From contig CAZIGM010000001.1 of NCBI GenBank assembly GCA_964538675.1, forward strand, positions 1-64,000: DNA of 64,000 nucleotides, given 5' to 3'. How positions within the stretch are numbered: the first letter of the stretch is position 1; every line of letters begins with the position of its first letter. The DNA comes from CAZIGM01 sp964538675 (GTDB lineage: Bacteria > Bacillota > Bacilli > Tepidibacillales > Tepidibacillaceae). The notes under the pieces were generated by a model. That model saw only the letters and a list, made by a program, of their open reading frames with translations. It did not search any database and was not told where the DNA came from. This document shows positions 1 through 7,886 of this stretch, one piece after another. The position numbers were made by a program, and so were the translations under genes.

Positions 1-339
1 TTCCCGCTATTATATCTTGTACTTCAACATTAGGTACTCCAACTCCGTTATAAGTTACTTTACTACTATCGTAGCACCAACTGACATTGTTTTATTAAAA
101 GTAGTTTTACCATTATATATAGATACCTTATTAGAACCTATATCATCATAATAATAGTCATGAAGAAATTCCAACCAATAATCTCCTGATTCCAAACCAT
201 TAATTGAATATTTTCCATATTTTCCATTCATATCTGTAGCAGCTGAATAACTAGTTTCAATAACATTAACCGTAACTTCAGAAATAGGCTGACCATCAAT
301 ATATTTATGTATTAAAATTATTAAAAAGGTAGAATATTA
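1..339 (-). pseudogene. Decayed fragment of a surface protein with carboxypeptidase-regulatory-like (CNA-B-like) repeats
   Basis: Read on the minus strand, positions about 330 to 55 encode a stretch with the look of a carboxypeptidase-regulatory-like beta-sandwich domain (motifs DGQPISEVTV, TDMNGKYGKYSINGLESGDY). It ends at a TAA at 55-57. In another frame the same strand continues from about 75 to the window edge with YNGVGVPNVEVQD, which looks like the start of the next repeat of the same fold. So there is a frameshift between two repeat units. On the 5' side the frame is closed by an in-frame TAA near 340 and no start codon or ribosome site is seen. I infer a pseudogene remnant of a repetitive secreted protein; the rest lies outside the window. 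Confidence 0.45.
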
Positions 340-418
340 TAACTATGCTTGAATTTTTTTTAATTATATCCAAATAGATATTTAATATGTGAATGAAAAA
401 TTTGATATTTAAAATCAA

Positions 419-454
419 AAAAAAGAGGAGCCATAAAGGCTTCCTCTCTTTTCT
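419..454 (-). terminator. Rho-independent terminator of the S-layer gene
   Basis: Read on the minus strand, an AGAGGAAGCC / GGCTCCTCT stem with a TTTAT loop is followed by a run of eight T. It lies about 30 bases after the stop codon of the S-layer gene, where a highly expressed gene would need a strong terminator. Confidence 0.8.
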
Positions 455-482
455 AATAACTGTTTGTTATAACTAACTTAAA

Positions 483-2915
483 TTAATGAGTAACAGTTAT
501 AGTTCCGCTAGTACCTAAAACATTAGCAGGAACAGTAGTATCTGTAATATTATTAGTAGTTAAAACTTTAACAGTAACTACATCAGTTAAGTTCGCTACA
601 GCAGTAGTAAATGTTATTGTATAAGTATTACCAGCTTTAAGAGCAACACCAGTAACAACATTATTAACACCATTTACATATACTTCAAAGTCAGCTGTTC
701 CATCTGCTGCATTTGCAACTGCTTCAGAGAAAGTTACATCAATAGTTAAATCAGTAGCTAAAACAGCTGTTGTTATAGTTGGTTTAACGTTTTCTTTAAA
801 TGTTTGTTGAGTTGTGCTTGAAAGCATAACATTTCCAGCAGCATCAGCAGCATTTTGAATTGTTAAATTACGTAAACCAGTAACTGAAATTGCATTTGGC
901 TTAAGCGTTAATTCAACAATATTTGCTGCACCAGCAAATATTGCGCTGTCAAATACTGGAACACCTTCTACAAGGTAGTTATTAACATTTAATGCACTAG
1001 CTGGGTTCATAGCTTCACTATAAGTAATAATTACTTTATCTGTTACAGCTTGAACTGAAGTTACTGTACTTGTAGGTAATGTAGTATCACCTAATGTACC
1101 AAGAGCAAAAGTTGTAGAAGCTGCAACTGATGCATTAGCTGAAGAATCAAGAGCCTGACCTGCACCTATAGTAAGTGTATAAGTACCAGCAAGTTGACCT
1201 GTAAGATTTATTTTAATTGAATCAGACACTCCATCACCATCTGGGTCATATAAAGTTGTATTACTTGCTCCACCAGCAATAGCAGCTGGATTAGTGATAG
1301 AGTTAACATCAACATAAGTTCCTGCAATAGCATTGTCAACTGCAGTAATATTTTCGCTATATTTAACAACTAAATATTGAACACCTAAAATAGTTACTAT
1401 TTCATGACTTACATATGTTGGGTCTGTAGTATCAGCAACTAATTGTACTAGTTGACTCCATGCAAGACCTGCATTAGTACTTAAGTCAGTATATCCAGCA
1501 TTTACTCCCACTGTTACTATACCAGATGTTGCTGCACCAAGAACTACATTGTACTTAGTTGCATCATTAGCGTCTACAGTTACTGTACCAGCAGGAAGTG
1601 TAGTTGTAACATCTGTTCCACCAAGAGTTACTGTTGGAGCAGCACTTAATGCTTCACTAAATGTAATAGAAAACTGAGTAGTACTTTGTAAAGTTATACC
1701 AGTAACTGTTGGAGCTACACTATCTACAACACTATTAACAATTGTTAAAGTTGTTGGATTTGGATTAATCAAATTACCAGGATAATCTTTTAATCCTACC
1801 ATTGTAAGAGTATAATTTACGTCAGCTGTAAAACCAGTAATATTCATTGTAAATGATTTCTCATCTGCAGCTGGTGTAATTGCAGGTGTTGCAATAACAG
1901 CACCATTATTATCCCTCACAACTCCAGCGAAAGCTGTCGTTGCTGTATCAATAGGCTCAGAGAATGTTACAGTAACTGAACCATTTACAGGATATGTTAC
2001 AGATTGAACAGTAGGTCTTACAGTATCAGTTAAAGAAATAACAGCAGAATAAGCATCTGCAGCATTTCCATCTACATCTGTTACTGCATTTGTAACAGTT
2101 ACAGCATAACTACCATTTACAAATTCACCAACAGCTGGTGTAACTGTTAAAACTTTACCATCATCACTTAAACTAGCAGCTGCTGCTGCAGAAGTAATTG
2201 CTGGAGCTGTACCAATTGCAGTAAAAGTAGTGTTTAATAATAAATTAGCACCACTTACAACAGTTGTAGCATCCACAGCTTTGTTAAATGTAATTTGAAC
2301 AGTTCTACCATTAACTCCACTTACCCCTGAAACTTCTAAATTAGCAGGAGTTGGATTGTTGTATTGATAAGAATTGTAAGATTGAACAACAAGATCTCCA
2401 TAGTTAGCATTAGCTTTTGCATCAGCACCAGCTACTGTTAAACCTTGAGCAACTGCAACATCCATATGACCTGCTGGCCATGTTTTACTAGTGTCTACTA
2501 GACCTTCTAATCCCATAGAACGAACTATTACAGTCAATAATTCACCAGTTGTTACAGTACCTGTTGCGTCGAATCCAGCTTCGCCTTTACCTTGCATTAA
2601 ACCTGCAGTATAAGCTGCTTGAATCCAACCTTGTTCAAATCCCCATACACCTGTTTTGTAATCATCAGCAAATGCTGCGATTTCAACACCTGGTGTAGGT
2701 GCTAAACCTTGTAATTGAACAGCGATTTTTGCTAACATTTGACGTGACATTTCACTATCCACAGCTAGCATGTTACCATTAGCATCACCTGATATAACTC
2801 CTGCAGCTTTTAACTCATCAAACTTTTGTTGAGTAGTTAAGTCCGCAGCGAAAGCAGGTGCAGCCATAGTGAAAATAAGTGCTAAAACTAATAATGTATT
2901 TAAGACTTTTTTCAT
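483..2915 (-). CDS. S-layer-type surface protein with N-terminal SLH-like repeats and SbsA-type Ig-like domains
   Basis: 810 residues from the chosen start. A classical signal peptide (MKKVLNTLLVLALIF..., cleavage after APAFA) is followed by about 170 residues of SLH-like repeats: an FDELKAAGVISG...LAVDSEMSRQMLAKIA unit near residues 28-70, a second near 83-140 and a weak third. The rest is about six bacterial Ig-like (Big_5/SbsA-type) units with the recurring signature V.ITFSEA / VTVTFSEP. The protein is rich in Ala, Thr and Val with no cysteine, typical of S-layer subunits. The start at 2915 has a purine-rich GAGGAGGAG site 12-14 bases upstream and puts the signal peptide at the N-terminus. 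A longer in-frame start at 2984 also has a good ribosome site (see findings). Likely function: main or auxiliary S-layer protein bound to pyruvylated wall polymer. The S-layer role is inferred; the SLH match is degenerate. Confidence 0.85.
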   Translation of the reverse strand: MKKVLNTLLVLALIFTMAAPAFAADLTTQQKFDELKAAGVISGDANGNMLAVDSEMSRQMLAKIAVQLQGLAPTPGVEIAAFADDYKTGVWGFEQGWIQAAYTAGLMQGKGEAGFDATGTVTTGELLTVIVRSMGLEGLVDTSKTWPAGHMDVAVAQGLTVAGADAKANANYGDLVVQSYNSYQYNNPTPANLEVSGVSGVNGRTVQITFNKAVDATTVVSGANLLLNTTFTAIGTAPAITSAAAAASLSDDGKVLTVTPAVGEFVNGSYAVTVTNAVTDVDGNAADAYSAVISLTDTVRPTVQSVTYPVNGSVTVTFSEPIDTATTAFAGVVRDNNGAVIATPAITPAADEKSFTMNITGFTADVNYTLTMVGLKDYPGNLINPNPTTLTIVNSVVDSVAPTVTGITLQSTTQFSITFSEALSAAPTVTLGGTDVTTTLPAGTVTVDANDATKYNVVLGAATSGIVTVGVNAGYTDLSTNAGLAWSQLVQLVADTTDPTYVSHEIVTILGVQYLVVKYSENITAVDNAIAGTYVDVNSITNPAAIAGGASNTTLYDPDGDGVSDSIKINLTGQLAGTYTLTIGAGQALDSSANASVAASTTFALGTLGDTTLPTSTVTSVQAVTDKVIITYSEAMNPASALNVNNYLVEGVPVFDSAIFAGAANIVELTLKPNAISVTGLRNLTIQNAADAAGNVMLSSTTQQTFKENVKPTITTAVLATDLTIDVTFSEAVANAADGTADFEVYVNGVNNVVTGVALKAGNTYTITFTTAVANLTDVVTVKVLTTNNITDTTVPANVLGTSGTITVTH

Positions 2916-3418
2916 AACCTTTGTTTCTCCTCCTCTAATATTGTTTTGGTGAGAGTTATTTTTTATGTAGCTCTGTCCTCTCATCAATCTCACCCCCTCT
3001 CCTGAGTTGAGCAATCATATCTTTTTATTTAATTCTACAGCTATTAACTGTAGAAACTTAAAAACATCAAAATAGAAAAACCTAATTCAATTCATTATAT
3101 AATGAGATAGTTTCTTCCGTAAAGGGTAGATTTTCCTATTGTCCTCATTAACAATTATTCAGGTCTCTCTACTAAATAAAAAATCAAAGGTAATACTTAA
3201 AAATTGTGTACAAGCTTTTTTATGATTATATATATTACCTGTTATGTAGAATTAGACGTATTTTTTTTCAAAAAGTTTCGTTTTTGTTGCAATTGTCTGG
3301 TTATTTTTGAGAAAGTAGTTTACTAGCTATTAATCTATATAACAACAAGTTATTCTATCATAAAGTCTAGCGTTTTTATATAAAAATTGTGACATTTATG
3401 AAAATAAATTAGGAAAAT
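2916..3418. other. Long leader / intergenic region upstream of the S-layer gene
   Basis: About 500 bases without a gene. The first 100 bases upstream of the S-layer start contain two ribosome-binding sites in series and an in-frame upstream ATG at 2984. A TATAAT (minus strand) lies at 3225-3230 without a convincing -35 box. The region is AT-rich. S-layer genes often have long leaders; no known riboswitch fold was recognised. Confidence 0.4.
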
Positions 3419-3583
3419 AAATTATTATCTTCCATTCTTAAAGCTCGAACAATCTTATAATGAATGAACTCATAAATATTCTAATTCTCATAACTCGCTT
3501 TGCTCAAACAAATGAGAATTTTAACTAATATTTATTCGTTCTTTTTATTCTATACTCACAAAAATCATTTCAGATAATAATTT
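3419..3583 (+). repeat. Fold-back dispersed repeat, copy 1
   Basis: A 165-bp imperfect palindrome. Outer arms AAATTATTAT / ATAATAATTT, middle arms ATAAATATT / AATATTTAT and inner arms AATTCTCAT / ATGAGAATT are arranged symmetrically around a centre with a CTCGCTTTGCTCAAAC sequence. The same sequence occurs in opposite orientation at 6614-6777 and in part at 3605-3685. No ORF. It could be a MITE-like element or an intergenic hairpin repeat. Confidence 0.85.
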
Positions 3584-3604
3584 ATTTTTGGTATAGTGAG
3601 ATTT

Positions 3605-3685
3605 GGTTATCTTCAATTCTTAATGCTCAGACAATTTTTATATGTATGAACTCGTATGCCTTTAAATGTTATTAAATGAGAATTT
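3605..3685 (+). repeat. Fold-back dispersed repeat, truncated copy 2
   Basis: About 80 bp in the same orientation as copy 1: TTATCTTCAATTCTTAATGC, then CAGACAATTTTTATATG, ATGAACTCGTATG, and the inner arm ATGAGAATT. The central part is deleted and the distal arm is lost. It ends just before the yvyE promoter. Confidence 0.7.
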
Positions 3686-3703
3686 ATTACTAGATTAGAT
3701 TTG

Positions 3704-3712
3704 TGTTAAAAT
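3704..3712 (+). promoter_or_regulatory. Extended -10 promoter of yvyE
   Basis: TGTTAAAAT: an extended -10 (TGn followed by TAAAAT at 3707-3712) lies 22 bases before the start codon, leaving room for a short leader with the GAGGTGG ribosome site. The region 17 bases upstream (TTATTA) is a poor -35, which is usual for extended -10 promoters. Confidence 0.4.
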
Positions 3713-3734
3713 AGCTGTAAGTGAGGTGGAATAA

Positions 3735-4370
3735 ATGCTATTAAGGTATCTTACTGTAAATGGTGAAGGTACAAGTTCTACTATTGTTAAGAAATCGGAG
3801 TTTATTGCTTATGTTAAACACGTTACTAGTGAGAGAGAAGCTAATGAATTTATTGAATCTATTAAAAAGAAGCATTGGAATGCTACTCATAATTGCTATG
3901 CATATATAATTGGTGAACATGACAAAATTCAAAAAGCTAGTGATGATGGTGAACCTAGTGGTACTGCTGGTAAACCAATATTAGAGTTATTTAAAAAGAT
4001 GGGTCTAAAAGAGACTGTTGTTGTAGTAACCCGTTACTTCGGAGGAGTAATGCTTGGAGCAGGTGGATTAATCAGGGCATATGGGACTGCTGCAAAAGAG
4101 GGAATACTAGCAACAGGTATAATAGAAAGGATTTTATTTAGCAAAATTGATGTAACGATAGATTACACTTGGTATGGTAAGCTTGAAAATGAAATGAATA
4201 GTAGGGATTATACAATCTATGAGACTAATTTCTTGGATAATGTTACAGCTACAATATTGGTAGAGTATGGTGGGGAAGAGCAGTTTAAAAAACTGATTAT
4301 GAATATAACTAATGGACAGGCTGATATTGTTGTTGGAGATAATGTTTATGTGGATAGAATTAAAAACTAA
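3735..4370 (+). CDS. yvyE: YigZ/YvyE family protein (IMPACT family)
   Basis: 211 residues, the usual length for the family. The UPF0029/IMPACT N-terminal domain carries the hallmark DDGEPSGTAGKPILE and the glycine-rich TRYFGGVMLGAGGLIRAYG (about residues 75-118), followed by a C-terminal DUF1949-like ferredoxin fold. The family is linked to translation and ribosome-associated regulation, but its biochemical role in bacteria is not settled. Ribosome site GAGGTGG sits 6 bases before the ATG. It is convergent with the wall-polymer genes that follow; in Bacillus subtilis yvyE also lies near tagO and an LCP gene (from memory), so the neighbourhood is partly conserved. It is one of only three plus-strand genes here and is enclosed by the inverted repeat pair at 3419 and 6614. 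Confidence 0.9.
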   Translation: MLLRYLTVNGEGTSSTIVKKSEFIAYVKHVTSEREANEFIESIKKKHWNATHNCYAYIIGEHDKIQKASDDGEPSGTAGKPILELFKKMGLKETVVVVTRYFGGVMLGAGGLIRAYGTAAKEGILATGIIERILFSKIDVTIDYTWYGKLENEMNSRDYTIYETNFLDNVTATILVEYGGEEQFKKLIMNITNGQADIVVGDNVYVDRIKN

Positions 4371-4376
4371 AGGAAT

Positions 4377-4427
4377 GGGGACAGGTACCTGGTGTAAGTT
4401 TATTCTTTGTTGCTGGTATCTGTCCCC
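4377..4427. repeat. GGGGACAG palindrome 1, possible bidirectional terminator
   Basis: Arms GGGGACAGGTACC and GGTATCTGTCCCC (12 of 13 paired) with a 25-base loop, starting 6 bases after the yvyE stop. Placed between convergent genes, it may stop transcription in both directions, but there is no strong T-run, and the GGGGAC core recurs elsewhere in the window. Confidence 0.55.
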
Positions 4428-4455
4428 GTATAGAATTAAAGACTACTAATTGAAA

Positions 4456-4484
4456 GGGGACAGGTGCCTTCGGCATCTTTCCCC
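4456..4484. repeat. GGGGACAG palindrome 2
   Basis: Arms GGGGACAGGTGCC and GGCATCTTTCCCC with a TTCGG-type tight loop. The preceding bases (ATAGAATTAAAGACTA) echo the end of yvyE (ATAGAATTAAAAACTA), so palindromes 1 and 2 look like a tandem duplication that included the yvyE tail. Confidence 0.55.
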
Positions 4485-4513
4485 ATACCGATTGGTGCCT
4501 GTTGAAGCAACCA

Positions 4514-5236
4514 TTAGCGGCTTTTGATTACTTTCCAAAGGAAGATTGGTAGATTGATTGATCTTTTAATACGGCTTGGTTGTTTGATTAAACGATAAAG
4601 CCATTCTAGTCCAAGCTTTTGCATCCAGACTGGAGCACGTCTAATATTACCTGTTAATACATCAAAAGTTCCACCTACACCCATAACTAACTGAACAGGA
4701 AGTCTATCAATATATCTAGAAATCCACTTTTCTTGGCTTGGTGAACCTAAGGCCACAAATAGATAATCTGGTTTAGCTTCATCAATCTTCTGAATTATCT
4801 TCTCATTATCTTCCTCGTAACCGTCTTGAATACCAGCTAACACGAGATTCGGATAACGTGATTTAACAGTTTCTGCTGCTTTATTAATAACCTCTGGTTT
4901 TGCCCCATAAAGAAAAACACTCTTCTTTTCTTGATCAGCTACTTCTAATAATTCCTCAAATAAACCAACTCCCGTTACTCGAGAGATATGAGGCAACCCT
5001 AATATCCTGCCAGCATATACTAACCCAATTCCATCAGCAATAAGTAAGGTAGCTTGGTTTTCGATGATAGAAGCTAGTTCTTCATCCTTCAATTCCTTCA
5101 TTATTTTTTCTGGATTTTGTGCAATGACGAATTGTTTTTTTTCTATTCTAATATTTTGATCAAGATATTCTAAAGCAATCCCCATACTACATAAATGAAC
5201 TGGCTTGTTTAAAATACGAACCTTTTGTAGTTCCAT
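4514..5236 (-). CDS. tagA: WecG/TagA/CpsF family glycosyltransferase (GT26)
   Basis: 240 residues, full length for the family. Diagnostic motifs: LIADGIGLVYAGRILG (about 65-80), VFLYGAKPEV, PDYLFVALGSPSQEKWI, and the C-terminal GVGGTFDVLTGNIRRAP followed by a basic amphipathic tail that holds these enzymes at the membrane. Family members add ManNAc or ManNAcA to undecaprenyl-PP-GlcNAc. With a UDP-ManNAc dehydrogenase immediately upstream, ManNAcA transfer (WecG-like) is as likely as ManNAc transfer (TagA). Start supported by AAGGAG 7 bases before the ATG. It lies 39 bases after wecC on the same strand, probably co-transcribed. Symbol is by family resemblance, not by proven donor specificity. 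Confidence 0.88.
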   Translation of the reverse strand: MELQKVRILNKPVHLCSMGIALEYLDQNIRIEKKQFVIAQNPEKIMKELKDEELASIIENQATLLIADGIGLVYAGRILGLPHISRVTGVGLFEELLEVADQEKKSVFLYGAKPEVINKAAETVKSRYPNLVLAGIQDGYEEDNEKIIQKIDEAKPDYLFVALGSPSQEKWISRYIDRLPVQLVMGVGGTFDVLTGNIRRAPVWMQKLGLEWLYRLIKQPSRIKRSINLPIFLWKVIKSR

Positions 5237-5275
5237 GTTTATCTCCTTATTTTGTGGGATAAAATTCCGCTTTGG

Positions 5276-6580
5276 TTAGATTGCGAAGTAATCGAAACCG
5301 TATTCTTTTACAAGTTCTTTGTTCCATAAGTGTTTTGTATCTATTAATATTGGATTATCTGTCATTTTTTCTTTTATTATCTTTATATCTAAATTATCAA
5401 AAGCTTTTTGTTTAGCTAATACTATTAGTGCATCTGCCTCATTAATTGCTGAATCTAATGAAGCTACTAGGTATTCACAATGTGAATATACTGCTGGATC
5501 AAAAGCTTTTACATTTGCACCTCTAGCTGTTAATAAACCACAGACATTATGTGCTGGACTAATCCGATCATCATTAGAGTAATCTTTCATTGCTAATCCT
5601 AAAACTGCAATTGTAGAATCAGATAATGTTTTTCCCTGTTTCTCTAGCTTGTTAGCTAAAATCTCAACTAATCTTTCTGGAATATCATCGTTAATATTTC
5701 TAGAAAGCTCTAATAGTGGAAGATTAATATTTAATTCCTCAAGCTTTGGACGTAAATAATAGAAAGCATTAGGTAGACAATAACCTCCTACGCCAGGTCC
5801 AGGAACTAATAGATTAACTCTTTTATGTGTATTGGCTATTTGAAATGTTTCTATTGTATCTATCTCTAATGCTTGGCAAAACTCTGCGAATTGGTTTGCC
5901 ATTGCAATACTTACATCACGCGAAACGTTTTCAAAAACTTTTGCTGTTTCAACTATTTTTATATCATTTGCTTTATGAATCTCTGCTTTTGTGATTTTTT
6001 GTAATGATTCTTTTGCTTTCTCAAAGCTTATATCATTAATGCCAGCCAAGGCGGTAGGCATATTCTCAAATTCTTCAAAGGCTTTTCCTTCTGCAATTCT
6101 TTCGGAAGCGTAAGCGAGATAGAAATCTTCTCCTGCTTTTAATCCGCTTTCTCTTTCTAAAATTGGTTTTGCGATATTTTCTGTTGTACCTGGAACTACT
6201 GTACTACGAATTAGAACTGTATCGCCTTTTTTTAAACCCTTACCTAAGTCTAGCATGCAAGCATCAAAATAATCATAGATTGGAGTATTATCCTTTACTG
6301 GAAGTCCGACTGTTATTATATAAAAGTTAGATTCAGCAAAGGCTTTATTGTAATCTGTGGTTGGTTGAAATGTGCCTTTTGCTATTGCTTCTTGCAATAT
6401 CTCTTGAACTGGCTTACATTGATATTGTTCTAAATGATATGTAATTCCATTGCTTAAATCTTCTATTAATGATGGATTAACATCAAGACCAATAACTTCA
6501 TGACCACGCATGGCAAAGCTTAATGAAAGTGGTAAACCAACGAAGCCTAATCCGATTATTGTGATTTTAGTGTTGTTCAT
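5276..6580 (-). CDS. wecC: Nucleotide sugar dehydrogenase, probable UDP-ManNAc 6-dehydrogenase
   Basis: 434 residues. N-terminal NAD-binding Rossmann fold (ITIIGLGFVGLPLSLSFA, residues 6-23), central UDPGDH dimer domain, and the catalytic cysteine in PGPGVGGYCLPNAFYYL (about residues 255-272), then a C-terminal UDP-binding domain (LGLAMKDYSNDDR, SPAHNVCGLL). Oxidises a UDP-sugar C6 to the uronic acid with two NAD+. The substrate is inferred as UDP-ManNAc because a UDP-GlcNAc 2-epimerase gene (58056-59171) and a WecG/TagA transferase are present; UDP-glucose or UDP-GlcNAc dehydrogenases share the fold. The catalytic loop has Asn-Ala where the family commonly has a Val-Asp pair (GGHCIPVDP). Ribosome site GGAAGGG precedes the ATG. 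Confidence 0.85.
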   Translation of the reverse strand: MNNTKITIIGLGFVGLPLSLSFAMRGHEVIGLDVNPSLIEDLSNGITYHLEQYQCKPVQEILQEAIAKGTFQPTTDYNKAFAESNFYIITVGLPVKDNTPIYDYFDACMLDLGKGLKKGDTVLIRSTVVPGTTENIAKPILERESGLKAGEDFYLAYASERIAEGKAFEEFENMPTALAGINDISFEKAKESLQKITKAEIHKANDIKIVETAKVFENVSRDVSIAMANQFAEFCQALEIDTIETFQIANTHKRVNLLVPGPGVGGYCLPNAFYYLRPKLEELNINLPLLELSRNINDDIPERLVEILANKLEKQGKTLSDSTIAVLGLAMKDYSNDDRISPAHNVCGLLTARGANVKAFDPAVYSHCEYLVASLDSAINEADALIVLAKQKAFDNLDIKIIKEKMTDNPILIDTKHLWNKELVKEYGFDYFAI

Positions 6581-6613
6581 AAAATATCCCTTCCTTGATT
6601 AAATAATTAGAAC

Positions 6614-6777
6614 AAATTATTAACTGAAATGACTTTTGTGAGTATAAAAAAAGGAACGAATAAATATTAGTTAAAAATTCTCATCTGTTTGAGCGAAGCG
6701 AGTTATGAGAATTGTAATATTTATGAGTTCATACATTATAAAATTGTTTGAGCATTAGGAATTGAAATTAATAATTT
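6614..6777 (-). repeat. Fold-back dispersed repeat, copy 3 (inverted)
   Basis: A 164-bp copy of the 3419-3583 repeat in opposite orientation, with the same outer arm (AAATTATTAA / TTAATAATTT), middle arm (AATAAATATTA) and inner arm (AATTCTCAT). The centre reads GAGCGAAGCGAG. Its last ten bases overlap the stop codon and last codons of csaB. Confidence 0.85.
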
Positions 6778-7886
6778 GTTTTCCCTATTAAGTTCCTTGC
6801 AATCTCAGCGTTTCTTAATGTTAGTTTTCTCATTTCTTGAACAGGTAGTTGTATCTGTTCACTTAATATATCTATATTATCTATCCAGCTTATTATGGAT
6901 TGTATGAATTGTTCTTGTTGATTTTTTATTTCATCAATATTATAACTATAGGTTTTTAGTCCTATTCTCTCCATGAAATTCTCTACCTTGGGGTCATAGA
7001 TTAAAGCATAAGACGGTGTATAAGAAACTGAGCCTAATATTAAGGCATGTAATCTCATTGCAATAATGCCATTCATTTCTTTAAGCATTGCTGCCATCTG
7101 TTCTGGTTCATAAGTACCTTTAATAATTATTGCACTCTCGTCCTTTATACTATCTAGTACATATTCATTGATTGGTTCATCTTGCCCATATTGAAACGGA
7201 AGAAAAATATATTGGATATTATTTCTCTCCTTTAAGAATGTAAGTGTATCGATGAACACTGATGTGAAGCTTTCATCTTTCCATGAACGAAGACATATCG
7301 CTATTTTTTGCTTACCATTATTAAAGTTAACACCTTCATTTTGTAATAACTCTTTACCGTCTGATATTATATTAAGCGCTAACGCTGGGTCTGCTGTAAC
7401 CTCCATCTTAGGCCGATACACTCCAACTTCCTTCAACAACTCAAGCGAAGGTTGGTCGCGAAGTGTTATCGAAATAACCTTATTAGATATTAGCCTTACT
7501 AATCTCCTTGCTTTACTTGTTTGTAAAGGTCCAACGCCATGTGCATAATACATAACAGGAGTTCTAGCAATAAAAGCCATTATTACTCGACTTAACCAAT
7601 AAGGTACTACACGACTGGAATGGTCTTGTAGTAATCCTCCGCCTCCTAAGATAAACAACTGACTTCTTCTTAATTGTTTATAAATATCTATAAGTCCTTT
7701 AAATCTTCTACCAGTATAGATACTATTAACATTGTGAAACTTTTTGGTCTGCTCTGGGTTGCGACTTAATACGGTTATTTCAGCAATACCTTGATGGTGA
7801 AGTGCTTCTATCATACCCTGTAATATTGCTTCATCTCCTGTATTGTTCGCTCCATAGTATCCGAGAATGGTTACTCCCTTTCTCAT
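6768..7886 (-). CDS. csaB: Polysaccharide pyruvyl transferase CsaB
   Basis: 372 residues. N-terminal ILGYYGANNTGDEAILQGM and VLSRNPEQTKKFH are typical of CsaB; the middle has LFILGGGGLLQDHSSR, and the C-terminal half has the conserved MRLHALILGS motif with the Arg and His used by pyruvyltransferases. CsaB puts a ketal-linked pyruvate on secondary cell wall polymer (on ManNAc in Bacillus anthracis and Paenibacillus), creating the ligand for SLH domains. Three SLH proteins in this window make this role plausible. The ATG overlaps the stop of the upstream glycosyltransferase by 4 bases (ATGA), so translation is probably coupled. The stop codon and last two residues lie inside the copy 3 repeat. 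Confidence 0.9.
   Translation of the reverse strand: MRKGVTILGYYGANNTGDEAILQGMIEALHHQGIAEITVLSRNPEQTKKFHNVNSIYTGRRFKGLIDIYKQLRRSQLFILGGGGLLQDHSSRVVPYWLSRVIMAFIARTPVMYYAHGVGPLQTSKARRLVRLISNKVISITLRDQPSLELLKEVGVYRPKMEVTADPALALNIISDGKELLQNEGVNFNNGKQKIAICLRSWKDESFTSVFIDTLTFLKERNNIQYIFLPFQYGQDEPINEYVLDSIKDESAIIIKGTYEPEQMAAMLKEMNGIIAMRLHALILGSVSYTPSYALIYDPKVENFMERIGLKTYSYNIDEIKNQQEQFIQSIISWIDNIDILSEQIQLPVQEMRKLTLRNAEIARNLIGKTNY

Noticed and set aside
2916..3418. Riboswitch in the S-layer leader
   Set aside because: No conserved ligand-binding core or terminator/antiterminator pair was recognised; only AT-rich sequence and tandem ribosome sites are visible.
3741..3932. Minus-strand reading frame opposite yvyE
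   Set aside because: It is antisense to a well-recognised gene, has no ribosome site, and its residue composition is typical of a shadow frame.
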